A DNA stretch of 64,000 nt from Hydrogenobacter thermophilus TK-6 (GCF_000010785.1 NC_013799.1:620001-684000), one strand, 5' to 3'; shown: positions 32,675-41,718, counted from the stretch's first letter. The notes: generated by a model from the sequence alone, not told the origin. Program-made: numbers and translations.

Positions 32675-33532
32675 ATGCTAAGAGCATTCCTCATCTTGGC
32701 TATTGTCTTCACATATGTAGCTATGGTGTGGGGAGGGTTGGTGAGGTCTTCGGACTCGGGACTTGCCTGTCCAAGCTGGCCTCTATGCTATGGAAGCTTT
32801 GAGCCTCCCAAAGATACAGCGGCAAAGCTTGAGATGGGGCACAGAACGGTAAGCAGCCTTGCTGGCATATTTACCCTTTTGAGCTTTGTGTATGTATGGA
32901 AAAAGACAAGAGGTCTTCCAAAGCTCACTTCCACCATAGCCCTTGCCTTTACCTTCAGCGCAGCACTTACAGGTATGAAAATGATAAAGGCTGAAACACC
33001 ACACCTTAAGTACCTTTCCCATATGCTCTTAGAATCCGTGCATATATACGAGTCTATGATAATATTAGGCTTTTTAATACTGACTTACAGGCTTATTTAC
33101 AAAAGAAGTATGGAAGAAGGTGTCCCTCTTTACGCATACATCTTTGCTCTTATAACCATGATAACCGGTGTACTTGTAAGATATACGGGATCTGGTGAGG
33201 CTTGTGGGCATGAATGGCCTACCTGCAACGGGAGTCTGATTCCGGACTTCACCAGCTGGAAGGTAACTTTGCAGTTCCTTCACAGAAATCTGGCTTACAC
33301 CACCTGGCTTGCCTTTCTTTTGGCTCTCGTTAGTAGCTTTAACAGAACTACCCTTTTATCTTTTGTATTCGTAAACTTACAGTTTGTGTTTGCCATATCT
33401 ATGGTGCTTACCGGATTTTTCCTGCCCCTTAGCTTTATGGACACGGCTATGGGATTTTTCTTTTTTGCCTGGCTCACTTATAATGTGCAAATAAAACCCA
33501 CAATAAATCTCAAGGTGAAAGAGGTATGGTAG
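32675..33532 (+). CDS. ctaA: Heme A synthase
   Basis: CtaA (COX15 family) oxidises the C8 methyl of heme O to the formyl of heme A, for aa3-type or ba3-type oxidases. Eight membrane helices form two repeats of four. Heme-ligand His residues are in MGHRTVSS, SHMLLESVHIYES and LHRNLAYT. Each half has the paired loop Cys of the family: CPSWPLC and CGHEWPTC. Length 285 residues. It overlaps ctaB by seven bases. Confidence 0.94.
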   Translation: MLRAFLILAIVFTYVAMVWGGLVRSSDSGLACPSWPLCYGSFEPPKDTAAKLEMGHRTVSSLAGIFTLLSFVYVWKKTRGLPKLTSTIALAFTFSAALTGMKMIKAETPHLKYLSHMLLESVHIYESMIILGFLILTYRLIYKRSMEEGVPLYAYIFALITMITGVLVRYTGSGEACGHEWPTCNGSLIPDFTSWKVTLQFLHRNLAYTTWLAFLLALVSSFNRTTLLSFVFVNLQFVFAISMVLTGFFLPLSFMDTAMGFFFFAWLTYNVQIKPTINLKVKEVW

Positions 33533-34407
33533 CAAAGGCGGTAGCAACTTATACTAATGTGGTAAGAGACTACATCCTGCTCACAAAGCCTGGCATAGTT
33601 ATGCTGGTGCTTATAACTGCGCTCACAGGTATGTATTTGGCTAAAAGAGGCTTTCCGGACAGCTGGCTCATATTTTGGTCTCTGCTGGGTACAGGCTTAG
33701 CGTCTGCAGGCTCTGCGGTGTTAAACCAATTCTTTGACAGAGACATAGATGCTGTTATGTCAAGGACAAAAAACAGACCCATACCCTCTGGAAGCGTTAG
33801 TTCCGTCAATGCCCTCCTATTTGGTGTAATACTGCTCACTCTATCCCTTTACATTATGTTAGCCTTTGTAAACCCAGTTGCCACCTTCTTTACCGTCATG
33901 GCATCCTTCTTTTATGTGGTGGTTTACACTTTAGCCCTAAAAAGGAGGAGTCCTTTAGCTACTGAAATAGGTGGCATTTCCGGTGCGCTTCCGCCCGTTA
34001 TAGGATACACTTCAGTGACTGGACAGTTTGGGATTGAACCTTTAATACTGTTTTTAATTATGTTTGTGTGGCAACCTCCCCACTTTTGGGTGCTTGCTGT
34101 AAAATACGCAGAGGACTACAGAAAGGCAGGTGTGCCAACTTTGCCCGTCGTAAAGGGTATATTTCAAACCAAGGTGAGAACTCTTCTGTATACTGCAGCG
34201 CTCTTTCCCATAAGTTTGCTCCCCACCCTCTACGGCATAACCGGTAAGATATACTTTTTTACAGCCTTTGCCCTGAGCTTGGTATATCTCATACTCACTC
34301 TGAGATTCTTTTTCTCCAAAAGCTCCAGAGGAATGTCTCTCTTCTTTTACTCCATCATATACCTTGCCCTTCTTTTCTCCGTCATGGTGTTTGATATGGT
34401 AAGATGA
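33526..34407 (+). CDS. ctaB: Protoheme IX farnesyltransferase (heme O synthase)
   Basis: CtaB adds a farnesyl group to heme B to make heme O. It is a UbiA-fold enzyme with nine helices. The prenyl diphosphate site is NQFFDRDIDAVMSRTKNRP (two Asp-rich motifs NxxxDxxxD), and the second site is VWQPPHFWVLAVKYAEDY. Length 293 residues. Coupled to ctaA by overlap; a heme-copper subunit I homologue follows after six bases. Confidence 0.95.
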   Translation: MVAKAVATYTNVVRDYILLTKPGIVMLVLITALTGMYLAKRGFPDSWLIFWSLLGTGLASAGSAVLNQFFDRDIDAVMSRTKNRPIPSGSVSSVNALLFGVILLTLSLYIMLAFVNPVATFFTVMASFFYVVVYTLALKRRSPLATEIGGISGALPPVIGYTSVTGQFGIEPLILFLIMFVWQPPHFWVLAVKYAEDYRKAGVPTLPVVKGIFQTKVRTLLYTAALFPISLLPTLYGITGKIYFFTAFALSLVYLILTLRFFFSKSSRGMSLFFYSIIYLALLFSVMVFDMVR

Positions 34408-34413
34408 ATAGAC

Positions 34414-35703
34414 ATGGAAAAGAGGTGGTTTCTGCTCTCTGTAGTTTCTTTGGGTCTTGGTGGGTTTTTAGCCTTCGTGGTGGCAATGGCAAGAACGCCG
34501 GGAGTTTATCAGTACTTCCCCCCTGGATACTTTTATTACGCTCTTATAGGGCATGTGGACCTGGCTATAGTCATATTCCTCCTCTCCTTCACACTTTTAG
34601 TATGGAACAGGGTATACCGTGCTGATACAAGAATAGCTTTTTATCTTTCTCTCTTGGGTTTTTTGGGTGTAGCGCTGTCCGCCTTTCTCGGTAAAGGCAC
34701 TGCAGTTTCCAACAACTACCTGCCGACCATAGTTCATCCTATCTTTTTTGGCGGTATCATCCTCTTCTTCTGCGGCTTTACCTTGGGAGCTTTTAGTGTT
34801 TTAAAGTCATCTATCAGGGATATTATCTCCCCTGACCCCGTAAAGAATGCAGTAAGTGTTAGCGTTATGCTTGGTATTTTGATGATGCTTGCGGTGATCC
34901 CATCTTATCTGCGTGCGGGGGACCCGTCCAATGTGTACATATTTTACGAGAGGCTCTTTTGGGCGCCAGGGCACATACACCAGTTTTTAAACGGTGCAAT
35001 GCTTCTCTACGCTTGGTACTATCTTCTTGCTCTCTTAGGAAGTGAGAAGAGGCTAAATTTTTTGAGGTTTATAAATCTATCTTTTTTAATCTTTGGCTTT
35101 TTGTTATTCTTAGTGCCAGTCCTCTATGCAGACCCCATATCAATGCCTGCAAAGATCTTTACAGAAGTTAGCTACGCAGTTGGGCTTGGCATTCCCATGT
35201 TCCTACATGCCTTTAATGTGATAAAAGGTTTTAAACCAGATGTAAAAAACCCCTTCTCGTCCGCTCTATTGCTTTCCCTGAGCCTTTACTTTCTTGGCGT
35301 GCTTATAGCCTATGCAGGCATAAAGGCTGATTTGCGCGTGCCTGCTCACTATCACGGAACTGTAACCAGTCTCACCTTGGCTCTCATGGTGATCTCTTAC
35401 AAGCTTGTGCAGGAGTATGGTTATACTCAAAGACTGAGTGCGCTTAGCAGAGTCCAGCCTTACCTTTATGGCGTTGGTATGATACTCTTCATACTGGGTC
35501 TTTACTTTGCAGGAAGGGGAGGGGCGCCCAGAAAAACCTATGGCACAGGCTATACTCAGGACCCTGTGGTTTTGTTCTCTCTTGTTATCATGGGCATAGG
35601 AACACTGATGGCAGTCATAGGCGGTGTCATGTTCGTTCTATACATTTTAAGGTTGTTACTAAGAGGACAAGTTTATCATGGGCTACAGGAAGATAAAGGA
35701 TGA
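34414..35703 (+). CDS. Heme-copper oxidase subunit I-like protein
   Basis: A 429-residue protein of 12 membrane helices. His residues fall where subunit I of heme-copper oxidases binds its hemes: His47 in ALIGHVDLAI (helix II), His187/189 in APGHIHQFLNG (helix VI, copper site) and His312/314 in PAHYHGTVTSL (helix X, compare AHFHY). The Tyr-His crosslink and second copper His pair of helix VII are not evident (only FLHAFN). It is shorter than typical CcoN or CtaD (about 480-550). Position behind ctaA-ctaB makes an oxidase role likely, yet no subunit II is beside it. Confidence 0.75.
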   Translation: MEKRWFLLSVVSLGLGGFLAFVVAMARTPGVYQYFPPGYFYYALIGHVDLAIVIFLLSFTLLVWNRVYRADTRIAFYLSLLGFLGVALSAFLGKGTAVSNNYLPTIVHPIFFGGIILFFCGFTLGAFSVLKSSIRDIISPDPVKNAVSVSVMLGILMMLAVIPSYLRAGDPSNVYIFYERLFWAPGHIHQFLNGAMLLYAWYYLLALLGSEKRLNFLRFINLSFLIFGFLLFLVPVLYADPISMPAKIFTEVSYAVGLGIPMFLHAFNVIKGFKPDVKNPFSSALLLSLSLYFLGVLIAYAGIKADLRVPAHYHGTVTSLTLALMVISYKLVQEYGYTQRLSALSRVQPYLYGVGMILFILGLYFAGRGGAPRKTYGTGYTQDPVVLFSLVIMGIGTLMAVIGGVMFVLYILRLLLRGQVYHGLQEDKG

Positions 35704-35800
35704 TAAAGCGCTGGCAGTTGCCATATCCCTCTTTGCCATAGTGCTCATCACTTACTTAATCACCATAATAGTAGCTTACGTAATGACAAATCATCGCTGA
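35678..35800 (+). CDS. Small single-pass membrane protein of the oxidase operon (40 residues)
   Basis: A 40-codon frame starts at ATG 35678, 26 bases before the end of the oxidase-like gene, and ends TGA at 35800, overlapping tadA tail to tail by ten bases. A short basic head (GYRKIKDDK) precedes one helix of about 25 hydrophobic residues (AVAISLFAIVLITYLITIIVA) and a polar end. GAGG lies upstream. Size and plan resemble accessory subunits such as subunit IIa of ba3 oxidase or CcoQ. No homology can be shown from the sequence alone. Confidence 0.68.
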   Translation: MGYRKIKDDKALAVAISLFAIVLITYLITIIVAYVMTNHR

Positions 35801-36240
35801 CGCAGTCTGAGGTTTCTAAAAAAGTCCCTGAGGAGTTTCTGCGCCTCCTCTACAGGCATATACTCCCATCTTACTCTGTGATGGAACCTCATGTCATCCA
35901 GCAAGCTATACATACTCATAACACCTCCGTGTCTGTAATCCTGTGCTAAAAAGATGAGCCTTTCCACTCTTTTGAGTATCATGGCATAAGTGCACATAAC
36001 ACAAGGCTCTAAGCTCACATAAATCTCGCATCCATAGAGGTACTTTCCGCCCATGCTTTCGGATGCTTCACGGAGGGCTAACATTTCCGCGTGAGCGGTA
36101 GGGTCTTTTAGCTCTTCAACGCGATTGTGTGCCTTAGCTATAACTTTTCCATCCTTTACCACTACGCATCCTACAGGGGTCTCCCCACGCTCATAGGCTC
36201 TCCTGGCTAAGTTAAGACACAGCTCAATAAATTTTTCCAT
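35791..36240 (-). CDS. tadA: tRNA-specific adenosine deaminase
   Basis: TadA converts A34 of tRNA-Arg to inosine. The zinc and catalytic motif HAEMLALREA and the second zinc motif SLEPCVMCTYAMI are present, with RVERLIFLAQDY after them. The Aquifex enzyme of this family has been structurally characterised. Length 149 residues is normal. It stands alone on the minus strand between two plus-strand operons. Confidence 0.93.
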   Translation of the reverse strand: MEKFIELCLNLARRAYERGETPVGCVVVKDGKVIAKAHNRVEELKDPTAHAEMLALREASESMGGKYLYGCEIYVSLEPCVMCTYAMILKRVERLIFLAQDYRHGGVMSMYSLLDDMRFHHRVRWEYMPVEEAQKLLRDFFRNLRLRQR

Positions 36241-36326
36241 CAGTATATGATTTTAGTGCATATTGAAAGGGGTCATGGAAAGGCAGTTTTTGAGGAGTAT
36301 CCTTTAATGAATAGAGGAGGTGAAAA

Positions 36327-36536
36327 ATGAAGAATTTATATACAAGGGAAGAGCTTGCGGGAAAAGGCATTTATATACAAAGTGATTTGCCCGACAGCAT
36401 AGAGATAACCGACCAGGCAATAGTGGTCAAAAAGGGTAGCCATACGGTGGAGATACCCTTAAACTCACTGCGTGCAAAAGCCCTTCTTGATAGACTTTCT
36501 TATAAGGGAGAGCTTGTTCAGGAGATATACTTATAA
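36327..36536 (+). CDS. Hypothetical small protein
   Basis: A 69-residue protein without recognised domain, mostly beta by composition ([20 protein letters not shown]). It has a very strong ribosome binding site, GAGGAGGTG, seven bases before the ATG, and lipA follows after four bases, so the pair are one operon. A role linked to lipoate is only a guess from position. The 86 bases upstream contain a weak TATCCT box and no ORF. Confidence 0.8.
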   Translation: MKNLYTREELAGKGIYIQSDLPDSIEITDQAIVVKKGSHTVEIPLNSLRAKALLDRLSYKGELVQEIYL

Positions 36537-36540
36537 GTTA

Positions 36541-37368
36541 ATGAGTAAGCCCAAACTGATCTTTTCTGAGACGCATGCGGTAAAAAAACTGCTAAGAGGA
36601 TTAAAGTTAAACACGGTATGCGAAGAATCACATTGTCCCAATATTTCTGAATGCTTTGGTGCCAAGACAGCCACCTTTATGATATTGGGGGATGTCTGCA
36701 CAAGAGGTTGCACTTTTTGCAATGTATCCAAAGGCAAACCGGGATATTTGGACCAAGAGGAGCCTTACAGACTTCTTGACGCAGTTAAAAAGCTGGGACT
36801 TAAGTATGTGGTGATAACATCTGTGACAAGGGACGACCTTCCCGACGGTGGAGCAGAGCAGTTTGCCAGATGTATAAGGGTGCTCAAAGACCATCTTAAA
36901 GATGTCAAGGTGGAAGTGTTGGTGCCTGACTTTAAGGGTTCGGTGCGGGCTCTTGAAAGAGTGCTGAGCGAAGGACCTGATGTTTTAAATCACAACATTG
37001 AAACTGTGCCAAGACTTTACAGCAAAGTGAGAAAGGGTGCCAATTACTCAAGAAGCCTACATATACTGAAGAAAGCTAAGGAGCTTTCCCCCTCCATTTT
37101 TACCAAATCTGCCATTATCTTAGGTTTTGGAGAAAAAAAGGAGGAAGTAATATCTGTTATGAGGGATTTAAGGGAAGTTCACTGCGACTTTCTAACCATA
37201 GGACAGTATTACCAGCCTTCCCTTAACCACCATCCCGTAGTTAAGTATTACACACGGGAGGAGTTTGAGGAACTGCGCCATATTGCCCTTTCTTTGGGAT
37301 TCAGATATGTGGCAAGCGGTCCTAATGTCAGAAGCTCTTACAGAGCTTTTGAGGCTATTGGGGAATAA
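36541..37368 (+). CDS. lipA: Lipoyl synthase
   Basis: LipA inserts two sulfurs into octanoyl groups on lipoyl domains. Two Fe-S cluster motifs are present: the auxiliary one [12 protein letters not shown] (C-x4-C-x5-C) and the radical SAM one CTRGCTFC (C-x3-C-x2-C), plus the C-terminal Ser in VRSSYRA that ligates the auxiliary cluster. ATG 36541 gives 275 residues and a family-like N-terminus; no ribosome binding site is obvious. The 3' end overlaps manC by 14 bases. Confidence 0.96.
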   Translation: MSKPKLIFSETHAVKKLLRGLKLNTVCEESHCPNISECFGAKTATFMILGDVCTRGCTFCNVSKGKPGYLDQEEPYRLLDAVKKLGLKYVVITSVTRDDLPDGGAEQFARCIRVLKDHLKDVKVEVLVPDFKGSVRALERVLSEGPDVLNHNIETVPRLYSKVRKGANYSRSLHILKKAKELSPSIFTKSAIILGFGEKKEEVISVMRDLREVHCDFLTIGQYYQPSLNHHPVVKYYTREEFEELRHIALSLGFRYVASGPNVRSSYRAFEAIGE

Positions 37369-38725
37369 CATCGTCATCTTCCAGGTATTCGCCTACTCTT
37401 ACCTCTATAAGTTCTGCAGGTATAAATCCGCTGTTTCTTATCAGGTATGGAGTCGCTTTGTTAACAAAACGGCTATCACCTACGCTAACAAAAGACTCTT
37501 CACCTTTGGAGTTAAACAGAAGAGTTCCCTTAAGGACCATCCAGGTTCTTGTGCTGTGCATGTGCATATGCGGACCTATCTCCCTATTTGGATAGATGGT
37601 TAGCTTGTATATCTTGTATGCATTTCCTTCATCAAGCAAAAGTCTTTTCCCCCACCTTTCGTGCAACTCTACATGATACTTGGCTTCTCTCCTGCCCATA
37701 CTTATAAGATGGTTAACAAGGTCTTTTACTTTGTGGGAGGCATCTCTGCTTAGGACAAGCACAGCATCCCTCTCTTCCACCACTGCCACATCCCTGACAC
37801 CAATCAATGCCACCAATCTATCAGTGCTATATGCTAAGGTATTCTCCGAGTCCAAGCACAAGGTATCCCCCACATGGACATTGCCTTTATGGTTAGAAGG
37901 AAGCACCCTGTAGAGCCCTTCAAAGGAACCTACATCGCTCCAGACAATGTCCATAGGTATAACTGCCCCCCTTTTTGTTTTCTCCATCTGCATGTAATCA
38001 AAGGCTATCTCGGGAAGCTTTGAGTAATTTTCTATCATAACCCCAAAACTCTCGCCTGAGAGTTCCCACATATGAGAAGCGTTAATCTTTATCTCTTCGA
38101 GCCCTACCTTTATGGTGAAAGCAAAGTTGCCCGAGTTCCACATATAAGACCCATCTCTTAAAAAATCCTGTGCCAGCTGGTAAGAAGGTTTTTCTACAAA
38201 GCGTTCCATATTATAAGCAACAGCCTCTCCCTCTGAAAGCAGTTTCTCTCCAAGTTTTATGTAGCCAAAGTTGGTGTCTGGATGGGAAGGCTTTATACCA
38301 AAGGCTACCACATAACCCATCTTGGCTACCTTCTGAGCAAACCTAAGATAATCCAAGTATCTCTCTTCTGGCTGGATGTAGTGGTCTGATGGAATAACAA
38401 AGAAAACCTCATCTTCGGAAGAGGAGAGCTTCTCAAGTGCAAAAAGTAGTCCCAGCAAAACTGTGGGTCCCGTATTCTTTCTTTCAGGTTCAAGGATCAG
38501 AGAGTAGCCATCATAAGGATAAAGGTCGTTCCTAACATGGTATTCATACTCCTTTGATGTGGCAATTATTATATCCCTGTGGTCCAAAAGCCTTAGGAGT
38601 CTCTCGTAGGTAAGTCTCAGAAGTGATTTTTCCTCAAATATCTTAAGAAACTGCTTGGGATACTTCTCTCTTGAGAGGGGCCAAAGGCGTGTCCCGCTCC
38701 CACCTGCCATTATGAGGGCTTTCAT
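37355..38725 (-). CDS. manC: Mannose-1-phosphate guanylyltransferase / mannose-6-phosphate isomerase
   Basis: The N-terminal two thirds make GDP-mannose: pyrophosphorylase signature [29 protein letters not shown] and the FVEKPS block. The C-terminal cupin (about residues 350-450) has [20 protein letters not shown], the type II phosphomannose isomerase metal motif. The 456-residue bifunctional form is usual in Gram-negative bacteria. TATAAT at 38739-38734 is eight bases from the ATG, with no ribosome binding site. GDP-mannose probably serves surface glycans built by the transferases in this window. Confidence 0.95.
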   Translation of the reverse strand: MKALIMAGGSGTRLWPLSREKYPKQFLKIFEEKSLLRLTYERLLRLLDHRDIIIATSKEYEYHVRNDLYPYDGYSLILEPERKNTGPTVLLGLLFALEKLSSSEDEVFFVIPSDHYIQPEERYLDYLRFAQKVAKMGYVVAFGIKPSHPDTNFGYIKLGEKLLSEGEAVAYNMERFVEKPSYQLAQDFLRDGSYMWNSGNFAFTIKVGLEEIKINASHMWELSGESFGVMIENYSKLPEIAFDYMQMEKTKRGAVIPMDIVWSDVGSFEGLYRVLPSNHKGNVHVGDTLCLDSENTLAYSTDRLVALIGVRDVAVVEERDAVLVLSRDASHKVKDLVNHLISMGRREAKYHVELHERWGKRLLLDEGNAYKIYKLTIYPNREIGPHMHMHSTRTWMVLKGTLLFNSKGEESFVSVGDSRFVNKATPYLIRNSGFIPAELIEVRVGEYLEDDDVIPQ

Positions 38726-38743
38726 AGTATAGAATTATACTTT
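38726..38743. promoter_or_regulatory. Minimal divergent promoter, manC and PTPS gene
   Basis: Only 18 bases separate two divergent start codons. The minus strand has TATAAT eight bases from the manC ATG; the plus strand has TAGAAT (38730-38735) eight bases from the ATG at 38744. Both -35 regions would be inside the opposite coding sequences, and neither message can hold a ribosome binding site. Confidence 0.58.
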
Positions 38744-39088
38744 ATGCCTTGGACTGTTATAGTAAAAAGAGAGTTTCAGGCAGCTCACTTTCTTACTGAC
38801 TATCACGGCGCACCTGAGCCTCTTCACGGGCACACTTGGAAGGTAGAAGTTTATATAAGGGCGGATAGCTTAGACAGTGGAGGAATGGGCTTTGACTTTG
38901 TAGAGATTGATGGGTTTTTGAAGGAGATCCTTCCAGATTATACGCTTTTAAACGATATTTTTGACTTCTCCCCCAGTGCGGAAAATGTTGCCAAGTGGCT
39001 GTATCATAAGGTAAAGGATAGATACCCCACAGTCCAGAAGGTGGTGGTTTGGGAAACGCAATACTGTGGTGCCGAGTATTGGGAGTAA
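38744..39088 (+). CDS. 6-pyruvoyltetrahydropterin synthase family protein, PTPS-III type
   Basis: This COG0720 protein has the three zinc His (AAHFL and LHGHTW). In QueD the HGH motif is preceded by a catalytic Cys (CxxxHGH); here the sequence is EPLHGH, that is ExxHGH with Glu and no Cys, the known mark of PTPS-III. Such enzymes release 6-hydroxymethyl-dihydropterin from dihydroneopterin triphosphate and replace FolB in folate synthesis. The C-terminal Glu of the family is in VWETQYCGAEYW. The folate role is therefore more likely than queuosine, but not proven. Length 114 residues. Confidence 0.82.
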   Translation: MPWTVIVKREFQAAHFLTDYHGAPEPLHGHTWKVEVYIRADSLDSGGMGFDFVEIDGFLKEILPDYTLLNDIFDFSPSAENVAKWLYHKVKDRYPTVQKVVVWETQYCGAEYWE

Positions 39089-39091
39089 TGC

Positions 39092-39103
39092 TATAATATA
39101 AGA
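39092..39103 (+). promoter_or_regulatory. -10 box before GTG start at 39104
   Basis: TATAAT (39092-39097) is six bases before GTG 39104 and nothing resembling a ribosome binding site lies between. This points to a leaderless message beginning at or near a GTG codon. Confidence 0.5.
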
Positions 39104-39517
39104 GTGCCTATAGAGGAAAGTTACAAAAGGGCTTGTCTTGAAAAACTCAAAAAGGTGGAGGAGTATATAAAAAACTTTCTTCAGGAGATTTTAAGTCAGG
39201 TGGATGAGGAAGACCTTGAGTACGGAGTGAGTCAGGAAGCTACCCTAAGCGGTCTTGGTGAGCTGTGGGAAGAGGGTGTTGAGAAGAACAACTACATGGA
39301 GGTGGTTTTTACAGAAATTATGGAGCATCACGACGGTGCTTATTTGAAAGCTACTTTTAGAAACTCTACAGAGGATGCTTCTGCAGAGAGGTATATAAGC
39401 GTGTGGAGTTCTGGAAGGGTTGAAATGTCGTATGCCCTATTTTTAAGCTTAAATTCTGTCTCTGCAAGGGTTGAGAGGGTAAAAGGAGACACTTTTAGGT
39501 TCTTTTTCAAAAAGTAG
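39104..39517 (+). CDS. Hypothetical protein upstream of lpxB
   Basis: A 137-residue soluble protein, acidic in its first half (EEDLEYGVSQEATLSGLGELWEEGVE) and basic at its end (FRFFFKK). I recognise no family. The TAG stop directly abuts the lpxB start (39518), so the two are co-transcribed and probably translationally coupled. The start is GTG behind a TATAAT. Confidence 0.75.
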   Translation: MPIEESYKRACLEKLKKVEEYIKNFLQEILSQVDEEDLEYGVSQEATLSGLGELWEEGVEKNNYMEVVFTEIMEHHDGAYLKATFRNSTEDASAERYISVWSSGRVEMSYALFLSLNSVSARVERVKGDTFRFFFKK

Positions 39518-40630
39518 ATGCGCGTATTTTTCTCTTTGGGAGAGAGGTCTGCCAGCAATTACATTTACCACATATTCAAGGATGTAAAGGGGATAGAGGC
39601 ATGGGGGATAACTGATGAGAGGCTGGAAAGCATAGGCTTCAAAAGTGTAGCCAAAATAGAGGACCTGTCAGTTGTGGGTATAATGGAGGCTCTACCCAAG
39701 ATACCTTTTGTACTCAAGCTATACAGGAAAATAGAAAACTTACTACCTTATATGGATGTTCTGGTACTTTGCGATGCACCTGCCTTTAATCTGCCACTCC
39801 TCAAAAGGGCAAAGGGTAAGGTAAAGAAGGTCGTCTACTTTATATCTCCTCAGGTGTGGGCTTGGAAGGAAGGTAGGGCAAAGCTTATAGCGGAATATGC
39901 TGATCACCTCGTGGTGATACTTCCCTTTGAAGTAAACTTTTATGAAAGATACAAAAGGGAGAGCCTTAAAATCCATTATGTTGGGCATCCTCTGTTGGAT
40001 ATAGCAAAGCCTTCCCAGAGCAAGGAGGATTTTTTAAAGTTTTTGGGTATTGAGAGGTTTGTGGGTCTTTTCCCCGGAAGCAGGTGGAATGAGATAAAAA
40101 GGCACTCACACTATTTGAGGCGTGTATTTTTAGAGCTTGTCAGAAGATACCAACTTTTTGGCGTCATTCCCACCTTTGAAAGCTTTAGGGAGTATTTGGA
40201 AGATGTGTTTAAAGACCTACCTGTCAGGATCATAACACACAGAGATACACCAAGTCCTTCCTACGATACTATGGCTTATTCGGTCATTTCCCTGGTAGCC
40301 AGCGGGACTGCTGAGCTTGAAGCGAGCCTGCTTTTGAACCCTCACATAGTCTTCTACAGAGTCCATCCTCTTACATATCTTATGGGAAAGGGACTTGTAA
40401 AGGTAAAGTGGGTGTCTCTTACCAACTTGGTACTGGGCAGAGAAGCTGTGCCTGAGATAATTCAAAGGGATTGGAAACATCTATACAGAGCTTCGGAAGA
40501 GCTTCTAAAGTTTGAGCATCTAAAGGAGAGTATGACGCAGGATTTTATTAAACTTCGTCACCTTTTGGGAGATGAGGGAGTAATCAATAGATTAAGAAGC
40601 CTGTTTCTCAGCATCTTCCAAGAAGTTTAA
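39518..40630 (+). CDS. lpxB: Lipid-A-disaccharide synthase
   Basis: LpxB (GT19) joins UDP-diacylglucosamine and lipid X to form the lipid A disaccharide. Motifs visible are GERSASNYIY (usually GExSGD, so Gly-Asp is replaced here), DAPAFNLPLLK, FISPQVWAWKEGR, YVGHPLLD, LFPGSRWNEIKRH, SGTAELEASLL and VSLTNLVLGREAVPE. Length 370 residues. With waaA it confirms an LPS outer membrane. Its 3' end overlaps rluD by 39 bases. Confidence 0.93.
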   Translation: MRVFFSLGERSASNYIYHIFKDVKGIEAWGITDERLESIGFKSVAKIEDLSVVGIMEALPKIPFVLKLYRKIENLLPYMDVLVLCDAPAFNLPLLKRAKGKVKKVVYFISPQVWAWKEGRAKLIAEYADHLVVILPFEVNFYERYKRESLKIHYVGHPLLDIAKPSQSKEDFLKFLGIERFVGLFPGSRWNEIKRHSHYLRRVFLELVRRYQLFGVIPTFESFREYLEDVFKDLPVRIITHRDTPSPSYDTMAYSVISLVASGTAELEASLLLNPHIVFYRVHPLTYLMGKGLVKVKWVSLTNLVLGREAVPEIIQRDWKHLYRASEELLKFEHLKESMTQDFIKLRHLLGDEGVINRLRSLFLSIFQEV

Positions 40631-41572
40631 AACATCTCTAAAGGGCTTTGGGTCCTCTATCTGAAAGTCCATCCACTTTTTGGTAATAGGATGATAAAAA
40701 CCCAGTTGGTAGCTCACCAACATATGGCATTCACCCATAAGGTTCAGAATTTTTCTATCTACCGAAGAGGTCTTAAAGCCGTAAGTTTTATCTCCCAGTA
40801 CAGGATGTCCTATAAAAGAGAGATGCACCCTGATCTGATGAGTTCTGCCTGTGTGTATGCGCACATCTAAAAAAGTTATCCTGTGTTTTTCAAACCTCTT
40901 TATCACCTCATACTCCGTCTTTGCTGGCTTCCCATCTTCTACTACGGAAAACTTTTTTCTGTCAACAGGATGCCTACCTATAGATTTTTCTACTGTGCCC
41001 GAATCCTCTCTTAAAAGTCCGCTCACTAAAGCATGATAGCGCTTTAGCACCCTTCTTTGCATAAACTCCTCCACAAGACTCCTGTGAGCCTTATCGCTTT
41101 TTGCAACCACCATAAGCCCTGCAGTGTTTTTGTCCAATCTGTGGACTATGCCCGGTCTTTCTTTCCCCCCAATACCGGAAAGCTCCTTTATCCTAAAAAG
41201 CAGAGCATTTACCAGCGTTCCTGAGGAGTAGCCGGGTGAAGGATGCACCACAAGACCGCAGGGCTTTATAAGCACCAGTATATCCTCATCCTCATAAACC
41301 ACATCAAAGGGTATGTCCTCAGGAAGCACCTCTAAGGGTTCCACCTGCGGTATATAGAAAGTGATCTTTTGTCCCGCTTTGAGCCTCCTGGAAGGTTTTT
41401 TAATTTCTTTGTCATCTACCAGCACAAAACCATCCTCTATGAGTTTTTGCACATAACTCCTTGAAAACTCTCCGTAAGCTTCAGTTAAAAAGAGATCCAA
41501 CCTTTTGCCTTGAGCTTCTTGATCAACTACAAAATCAAGGACCTCCACTATTCTCTTGGTTGATCCTGACAT
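40592..41572 (-). CDS. rluD: RluA-family pseudouridine synthase (RluD-like)
   Basis: The N-terminal S4 RNA-binding domain (RLDLFLTEAYGEFSRSYVQKLI) is followed by the synthase domain with the catalytic Asp in RPGIVHRLDKNTAGLMVVAK, and the family blocks VHPSPGYSSGTLVNALL and IHTGRTHQIRVHLSFIGHPVLGD. The S4 domain and 326-residue length fit RluD, which makes pseudouridines in helix 69 of 23S rRNA; RluC-like specificity is possible. The start overlaps a 57-codon ORF by 38 bases. Confidence 0.9.
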   Translation of the reverse strand: MSGSTKRIVEVLDFVVDQEAQGKRLDLFLTEAYGEFSRSYVQKLIEDGFVLVDDKEIKKPSRRLKAGQKITFYIPQVEPLEVLPEDIPFDVVYEDEDILVLIKPCGLVVHPSPGYSSGTLVNALLFRIKELSGIGGKERPGIVHRLDKNTAGLMVVAKSDKAHRSLVEEFMQRRVLKRYHALVSGLLREDSGTVEKSIGRHPVDRKKFSVVEDGKPAKTEYEVIKRFEKHRITFLDVRIHTGRTHQIRVHLSFIGHPVLGDKTYGFKTSSVDRKILNLMGECHMLVSYQLGFYHPITKKWMDFQIEDPKPFRDVLNFLEDAEKQAS

Positions 41573-41708
41573 GGATTACAATTTCCCGCGGTTCCTCCTC
41601 AAGATTTAGGCTCTTTACAAGCCCCACCACCACATTGTGAGTTACTCTTTTGGGAAAGTCTTTAAGTCTTATGTCCTTCCCATTTATTTTTATCACCACC
41701 TCTTCCAT
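41535..41708 (-). CDS. Conserved-looking small protein (57 residues)
   Basis: An open frame from ATG 41708 to TGA at 41535 fills the gap between sbcC and rluD and overlaps the rluD start. The product is 57 residues, with alternating hydrophobic strands (EVVIKINGKDIRL, EIVIHVRIN) around a helix (NVVVGLVKSLNLEEE), a plausible small beta-alpha-beta fold. I know no family for it. TAAAAT lies seven bases before its ATG. It is too well placed in the sbcD-sbcC-rluD run to be chance, but the frame is short. Confidence 0.65.
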   Translation of the reverse strand: MEEVVIKINGKDIRLKDFPKRVTHNVVVGLVKSLNLEEEPREIVIHVRINQENSGGP

Positions 41709-41718
41709 AAGGAATATT

